This document shows positions 58,440 to 64,000 of a DNA stretch of 64,000 nt, piece by piece (positions within the stretch are counted from its first letter, which is position 1; every line of letters begins with the position of its first letter). The notes beneath the pieces are model-generated. The model worked only from the letters and a program-made list of their open reading frames with translations, did no database searches and was not told where the DNA came from. This stretch comes from Lepas anatifera. Lineage: Eukaryota; Arthropoda; Thecostraca; Lepadidae. The translations under genes and the position numbers were made by a program. The DNA lies in the NCBI GenBank assembly GCA_034440635.1, contig JAOTON010000391.1, forward strand, positions 372,001 through 436,000, written 5' to 3'.

Positions 58440-59438
58440 AATATTTGGATCAATATTTTATTCATGCTGTAACATAACGGGGTTATGTTGTCAGAGGTAT
58501 GACAAAATCCGCCAACTTATGAGCAATGTTGTTGACAGCGTTGTATTTCTTCTCTTATAAGGGTTTTAGCGTCCGGGGCATGCTCCATCTCTGGTGCCAA
58601 ACATCAGCATTTTTGGTGACATGTAGGTATATGGTTTGAAATTTTACAGGTGACGCTAATCAGCAGGGTTAAATCAGCAAAGCATTCTCAGCAAAGCTAT
58701 TTGTGCCACGAGTCACGGGCGGTCAGTGTAACGCCACGTCAACAGCAAAGGCCAGTCAACCTGAGCTAGCGCCCCGCCAGCCATTTGTCAAAGGAGGTAT
58801 TCTAAAAGTATGTCGCTCAAAGTCCTCTTCCACGCGGGCCTGCAAGAAAATATTTGACCCAATGCGTGCATGCTCTCATGATTCCCCAGCTTTTATGATT
58901 AGTGCAAAAAACAGGTTTCGAAAACAAGCATTTCCGCTTAAACCAAAGTCTTTACTTCTTCGCAGTGCTTATGTTTACTTAATGCTTTCACCTAGCTGAT
59001 AATTGAATCCTTTTGAATCGATAGATTTGTTCACAGCTCAGTGGATGAATGGGTTCTTCGCCAGGGGCGGACCCAAGGTGGGGGCGATGGGGCGATCGTC
59101 CCCACCTTGGGCCGACCTTAAGCACCTGAAAGAAACGTCTCCCGTCGCAGCTGCCGGGCCCCCGCAAGGGTGCTATGATTGAAAAGCCCTGTCTGCATGT
59201 GTATTTACTCACTATATAGCGCGTGCGAGCGTTTAGGTGCGGTGAAAACCTGTAAAATGACCTCAGGTTGTACTTTGGGCACCTTTTTAAGCTGATTTAA
59301 CATCACATTTAACGTTTTTCCGCCCCTCCCCCGAATCGCGGGCACCCTCCTCAAACTACGGGTCCCCGAGTATTGAATTCGCCCCCCTCCTTGGGAAAAT
59401 CCTGTATCGGCCCCTGTTTTGAACAGCCAAGCTGCACC

Positions 59439-59440
<2 letters not shown>
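58440..59440. other. Gene-free stretch with decayed hAT-like ends
   Basis: No gene seen. CAGGGGCGGACCCAAGG starts at about 59062, and CAGGGGCCGATACAGG ends, reversed, at about 59419. Both look like hAT-type termini, but the flanking octamers do not match, so they may belong to different insertions. A perfect-stem hairpin (CCAAGGTGGGG) lies between 59073 and 59111. Confidence 0.4.

Positions 59441-59444
<4 letters not shown>

Positions 59445-59473
<29 letters not shown>
59445..59473. repeat. (GA)n microsatellite
   Basis: About 14 uninterrupted GA repeats. Confidence 0.9.
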
Positions 59474-59475
<2 letters not shown>

Positions 59476-59762
59476 AAAAAGGTGCAAACTCTAGATATTA
59501 CACTTACTAAGCCTTGAGTATTTCCATATTAGCTTTCAGTACGGTAACACATCTACTGATTTGTCTATCATCTCGAGACCATTGGGAGCAGGCCACCTGG
59601 CGATAATAACCACAGTAACAATTTGTCAACGCAAATATACCACAGGGATCGAACAGTTGTCCCAAGACTGACGAGTAGGTGTATAGATATTCTGTCATTG
59701 ACAGGTCAGGGGTTTGACAGAGTCATCACCTTCAGGCGTATGATGTCATCAGCGATAACGAG

Positions 59763-60686
59763 TGACGTCACTGGATCGGAAATACTCGCGCTGATGTCAG
59801 CCAAGCTGGCTGCAAACCTCGTTACCTAACACAAGTCGACGGTGCCGCAGTTTTGTCCGTTTGTTTTGACTCACTTTTCCGTGTTCACTGCTGTGCGCCA
59901 GCAAACTCAGTCACTTTTTAACCTTAAGGGGAACAGACAGCCTAGGCTGGTTCAAATTTGGCGAGGGTTACACGAAATACAGTGTTTTGGAATGACCGGG
60001 AATCACGGGCGCTCATGACCCGGAAACAATGCTCGGCGTGTGAGCTCCTCCCAAACACAGGGTGGGGGGAGGGGGCGAGCGGCCGAGTCGGCCACATTCC
60101 TTGGCAGCAGCTCCGAGGCGGCCGCGGCCCCGCCGCAGTGGTCTCCACGCCGAGCTGCAGCCGGCCGCCAGAGCTCACCCCGTCGCGTCGCGAGAAATCG
60201 GCTACTGGCCGCCTTCTGCCGCCGAACACCGCCTCAGCAACCTGAGCCGTCGTTTTCGATACAGCAGTTGGCGAGACCTGTGCACTTGCGCGCATGCAGG
60301 GAGGCGGCCCAACACGCTAAATATAGCGTCGCACACCGCACCGACGCATGGGCCGCGGCGGCGGCCGCGGCGCAAATGATACAGCCGGGCGGCGCGGCCC
60401 ACACGCGCCGCGCAGCCACCCTCCCAGCGGCCGGGGGGTCACCGTACGGGTCACGGCTCACGGAGGACCCCGCCAGCTGGTTCTGAAGTCACAGCCCTCC
60501 TCTCTGTGACGTCATTATACTTAGGTCTGAGAAGTGCCACAAAACGGTGCTGGGGTCTGTAGGTTGTCATGGTAAATCCCTCTTTATTAAGGCGACCACG
60601 GTTCCGGCCTCAATGACGTCATAGAAAAACGACGGTTTCGTCTCAGTGATGTCACACCATCTTGCTCTTTAATCTCTGTGATGTCA
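59763..60686. promoter_or_regulatory. Cluster of TGACGTCA (CRE-like) sites
   Basis: Perfect TGACGTCA palindromes lie at 59763-59770, 60507-60514 and 60614-60621. TGATGTCA variants lie at 60647-60654 and 60679-60686. The last three are spaced 33 and 32 bases, each preceded by CTC-N-R or similar, suggesting a short tandem origin. TGACGTCA is the CREB/ATF consensus. The cluster is 1.0-1.9 kb upstream of the long open frame at 61690, in a CpG-rich region. Regulatory function is inference. Confidence 0.4.
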
Positions 60687-61130
60687 TAGGTGACACCCGC
60701 CAAATTGCGCCGCGAGGGGGTAAGGCGCAGCGGAACGCCGGGCGAGCGAATGACGTGGAATAACTTCCAGAGCGGCTGCGATTTTGGCACGCGCTAATAA
60801 GAATGCCGGGATGACTCAGAGTGGCAGCCGCTGAGTCCTGCGCCGCCGCCGACGGCGCGCGTCGGACCGACGCAGCGTCGCTGCTGTCGCTGCTGCGGGT
60901 TGTGCTGTGACGCCGGGCATCCGCGTGAGGTCCTCCCCTTCCAAACGGGCCACGGCGCGCCGCATCGCAGCCGTGCCAGCCAGAATCGGGGCCAAGAGCG
61001 GGCAGAACTGTTTCGTCGACTCCGACGCGGCCAGTGTAGCGTCGACGAGGCGGGCGCGCGGGCCTGACGGGCCCCGGAAACACCTCACTTGCCGCTGACT
61101 TTTCTAAGCTTGGTGTTGTGCTTGTGCAGT
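59980..61130. other. CpG-rich upstream region
   Basis: Much of this region is very rich in GC and CpG, notably 60060-60480 and 60820-61090. It immediately precedes the long plus-strand open frame, so it may contain its promoter or a 5' exon. Long open frames occur on both strands and in several phases, as expected for such composition; none has a recognisable domain. Confidence 0.4.
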
Positions 61131-61689
61131 CTTCAAGCACATGGTTGTGCTGTGTTTGAGAGCGTGTGGCGGCACGGAGTGAGACTCGTCAGTGGTTTTT
61201 AGCAGATGATAACCGCCCAGTGAACCTGGCGGAACGCAACAGGTGTTCCGGGGCCTCCCGGAGCTGCCGTCATCCCCGCCGAGCCCAGCGCACCGACCCT
61301 TTATCGGCCAGCTGTTGAAAAAGCCGAGTTATCGGACTAGACCCGGCACGGTGAATATATATATCGATACAGGTAGTGACCGAGTTAGAGGGCAAAAGAA
61401 TCGGCGGGGTCGGCAGAGGATTATTGTGACAGCCGGCGGGGGCGTGATTGCCAGTTGGCGCCGGGCCGAAAACCGCGCCAAACCTGGCCGGGACTGCTAT
61501 CGACGAGGCGAGGCAGTGGGCAAAACAGAATACTCATCAGTCAAGTCGCTGTGTCAATGTCATGGCATTTCTGTGATATTTTGTTTCTCTCGGGACAGCT
61601 TTTCACTTTTGATAGACAGCCTTAGGCGAGAGTTTGAGTGTGTCATCTTCGTCTAGAATATTCCGATAGTTCTATAAAAGAATCTAGCC

Positions 61690-64000
61690 ATGTCTTCGAC
61701 GACGACCTCCCGGCCGCGGCGCGTGTACGGCCGTTCGCGCACAACGGCACTAACGGCGGGACTGGAGGCCTCGCCACGTCGGCAGGACTCCGGAGCCGTC
61801 GGCGTGCTGCGGACCGGCCTCAGCCTCCTTCACCAGCTGACCTCCCGGGTCCGCTCCGCCTCCGTCGCCGACGGCGCTGACGACGCGACGTCGCCGGCGC
61901 TGTCGCCCTCACCTGTCTCCCGCTACCGGCCAGAGTTCCGAGCCGACATCGCCTACCACCCGTTGGTGTACAAATACGCCAAGCTGGACAGGCTGGGTAT
62001 GCAGTCGGAGCAAACCAGTGAGAAAGTGGCGAGGTGGGAGGAGAAATACGGCAAGTCTCCGGCAGGTGGCAGGAGCGGCTCAGATTCGGTAACGGCGAAG
62101 AAGAGCAGTGATCTTGGTGTGACGAAGCAGTCATCGCAGCTTTCGACGCCCATCGTTAGCAGGCTGGTTGTTGAGAAGTCCTGGCCGGAAAGGCTGGCGT
62201 ATGGCTCGCTGTACGATGCGTACGAGCGGCCGGGCTCACGAGCCTCCTGCCGGGAGAGCACGCGCTCAACAGGTGGTGCCAGTGAGCTGTGTCTGAGCGC
62301 CTCACCAGGGGCGCACTGGTGCGAGAGTGCCGTGTACGAGCCGCGCCTGGTGGGCCGGCAGAGTCCCGGCGCCGTGTCAGCCTGTCACGACCCAGTCCCG
62401 GGTCCACCCAGCACTCCCGGTCACGCCCCACAGCCGCCCTTCCGCCGCGAGCACCGGCCCAGCCCCTCGGAGACGCGCCGACTCGACACCCCTGGCGGCG
62501 AGGAGGCTAGCAGCAGCGACGACCCGACGCCCCGCGGCACATCTCCACAGCAAATTCCGTCGACAGCGACGGCTGCCGCATCTGGCGGTGAAGCCGCCGC
62601 CGAGATCGACGGCGACGCTCTGCCCAACAGCGCTAATGCAGCCGCCAACTCAGAGGCAGCCAACAGAGAGCACTGCGGCGCGTCGGCCGCAGCACCTCTC
62701 TCGGAGAGTGGAGGCAGCGTGCCCTCCTCGGACAGCCCGCGTGCCGTGCGTGCGACGGAGAGCAGTGCAGGCCGCACCGGCGCCGCCGGCGGTCTCGTCA
62801 AGCAGTCAAAGACGGCGTCGGGTGACCTGTGCTCGGTGCCGGAGAACAGGACGACGTCGCCGGCAGTGGCCAGTCCGCTGACACGTCGGAAGAGCTTGGC
62901 CTCAGGTCTGACGCGCAATCCGGAAACGCCGAGTCCGGCCAGAACCGCGGCTGGCTCCGCCGCCAAACCGGCCACTCCCAGCGAGAAGGTCACGCTCAAA
63001 GAACGCTTCTTCAGTCCGTTCTCCTACAAGAAGAAACTTAGCATCTATAATCCGGAGAGAAAACAAACTGCGGCTGAGAAGGCCAGTAGCGATTCGAAAA
63101 AGGACACTGCGAACCTGAAGCGATCGCAGTCTGACTTGAATAAGCCCGTGCCTCACGTCCTGGATGCTGACACACCACAGGAAAATTCAGTTCAATCGGC
63201 GCAAGAGCCCAAAATCGAAACCAACTCTGCCTCAAACGAAAGTGTAAGTGGCCTTGCCATGGTGAAAGACCAAGTGAAAGAGGTCAATGGAACAGTTTCT
63301 GATGAACGTGTGGTGAAAAAAGCGTTGGAAAGACTTCGGATTGATGACGGAAGTCCCATGAGTAAGTCGAATGTATTGACAGAAGACACTTCCACCTCAG
63401 AAGAAGACACTCGGCGGAAACAGAAGGAGGACAGAAAACGTAAGGTGTTTCGCCTCCGTCCGCTCATATTCAGCCCGTCAAAAGATGATGTAAAAGTTTC
63501 CGAAAAGACTACGGTATCTCAGTACAATGGCGTCAATGTAAGACTTCGGACTAAGAACACACAGAACAACATAACTGTCACTGACGCCTACAAGCGCTGT
63601 TCTTTTCACGACGTACCGAGCAGTGGCCAGTCGAGCCAGAGCGGCGCTGTCCCGGAGGCCGGGTCTCGTCACGCAGCTTTCGACGGCCGGCACCCTGCAC
63701 CGTTCCCGCTGCAGAAGTCGGCTTCCGCCGTACTCAGACCTGTGACCCGACACGCCGCCACCTCCCACCTCCGTCTGGACGACTACGAGCCCACCTTTGG
63801 CATTTACTCCCGGCCGCGCGGCGGCCGCGTCCCGCCCGCTACCAACAGCTGCAGCGCTGCCGCCGCTGACGCCGCGGCACCTTTCAGCGCGGTGGGGCCG
63901 TCGCGGCTGGATGACGCCTACTTCGGCTCAGCATCAGCGCGTCGGTACCGACGGATCAGGGAGGAGGCGCGGAGCCGGACCGGTCGGGGGGCGGGGGCGG
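61690..64000 (+). CDS. Unrecognised Ser/Pro-rich, probably disordered protein; 3' end beyond the window
   Basis: Open for 770 codons from ATG at 61690 (context AGCCATGT) to the window edge without a stop. An in-frame TAA at 61675 fixes the start as the first ATG. I do not recognise the family. Residues 1-75 are basic and serine-rich. Residues 79-122 (YRPEFRADIAYHPLVYKYAK, then RWEEKYGK) look ordered and may be conserved. A long Ala/Ser/Pro/Glu-rich section follows to about 430. Two basic blocks share an F-SP motif: LKERFFSPFSYKKKL (436-450) and VFRLRPLIFSPSK (about 583-595), with acidic and serine-rich sequence between. No signal peptide or membrane segment is seen, so a cytoplasmic, cytoskeletal or nuclear scaffold is a guess. 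GC content drops sharply at about 63000-63600 and then rises again. Splice-donor-like strings such as AGTGTAAGTG at 63240 occur, so part of the frame could be intron. Confidence 0.7.
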   Translation, partial: MSSTTTSRPRRVYGRSRTTALTAGLEASPRRQDSGAVGVLRTGLSLLHQLTSRVRSASVADGADDATSPALSPSPVSRYRPEFRADIAYHPLVYKYAKLDRLGMQSEQTSEKVARWEEKYGKSPAGGRSGSDSVTAKKSSDLGVTKQSSQLSTPIVSRLVVEKSWPERLAYGSLYDAYERPGSRASCRESTRSTGGASELCLSASPGAHWCESAVYEPRLVGRQSPGAVSACHDPVPGPPSTPGHAPQPPFRREHRPSPSETRRLDTPGGEEASSSDDPTPRGTSPQQIPSTATAAASGGEAAAEIDGDALPNSANAAANSEAANREHCGASAAAPLSESGGSVPSSDSPRAVRATESSAGRTGAAGGLVKQSKTASGDLCSVPENRTTSPAVASPLTRRKSLASGLTRNPETPSPARTAAGSAAKPATPSEKVTLKERFFSPFSYKKKLSIYNPERKQTAAEKASSDSKKDTANLKRSQSDLNKPVPHVLDADTPQENSVQSAQEPKIETNSASNESVSGLAMVKDQVKEVNGTVSDERVVKKALERLRIDDGSPMSKSNVLTEDTSTSEEDTRRKQKEDRKRKVFRLRPLIFSPSKDDVKVSEKTTVSQYNGVNVRLRTKNTQNNITVTDAYKRCSFHDVPSSGQSSQSGAVPEAGSRHAAFDGRHPAPFPLQKSASAVLRPVTRHAATSHLRLDDYEPTFGIYSRPRGGRVPPATNSCSAAAADAAAPFSAVGPSRLDDAYFGSASARRYRRIREEARSRTGRGAGA

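Noticed and set aside
57410..58477. Frames of poly Ile-His-Pro-Ser, Ile-Tyr and Trp-Met-Asp-Gly
   Set aside because: Translations of CATC, AT and GGAT microsatellites.
59062..59419. A single hAT element between the CAGGGGCGGACCC and CAGGGGCCGATACAGG ends
   Set aside because: The termini look right, but the flanking octamers do not match (GTTCTTCG or TTCTTCGC against TTTTGAAC), so a single insertion is not supported.

Overview
The window is eukaryotic and very repeat-rich. The only recognisable complete host gene is a cuticle protein with an RR-1 chitin-binding (Rebers-Riddiford) domain, on the minus strand at 3807-4361. That family points to an arthropod. Its very acidic tail resembles RR-1 proteins of calcified crustacean cuticle, so a crustacean is the best inference. 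A barnacle is only a guess.

Layout. 1-5 kb: AT-rich sequence, a tRNA-like SINE head, then the cuticle gene with its own TATA box. 5-12.5 kb: a cluster of transposable elements, including a hAT-type MITE, two AGGTCA-rich elements flanked by TTAA, a broken Jockey/I-like LINE, and a minisatellite carrying a MITE. 12.5-52 kb: mostly gene-free sequence with scattered MITEs, microsatellites, decayed elements, several minisatellites (39.4, 43.8 and 45.2-46.4 kb) and relics of non-LTR retrotransposons. 52.7-54.7 kb: a 1,955-bp non-autonomous hAT element with a perfect 8-bp target-site duplication. 55-59.5 kb: a LINE 3' end, a second full-length copy of the TTAA element, and a 630-bp palindromic microsatellite complex. 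59.7-61.7 kb: CpG-rich sequence with clustered TGACGTCA sites. 61690-64000: a long open frame of 770 codons, cut by the window end, encoding an unrecognised serine/proline-rich, probably disordered protein.

The most unusual signal is a superfamily of TTAA-flanked, non-coding elements packed with AGGTCA/TGACCT hexamers, the nuclear-receptor half-site. At least six copies or relics lie here. Two are 1,025 and 1,024 bp long, in opposite orientation and 48 kb apart. The palindrome TGACGTCA also occurs 11 times, against about one expected. No tRNA, rRNA, CRISPR or bacterial features were seen. Coordinates of hAT and TTAA elements are set by target-site duplications; edges of decayed repeats are approximate.
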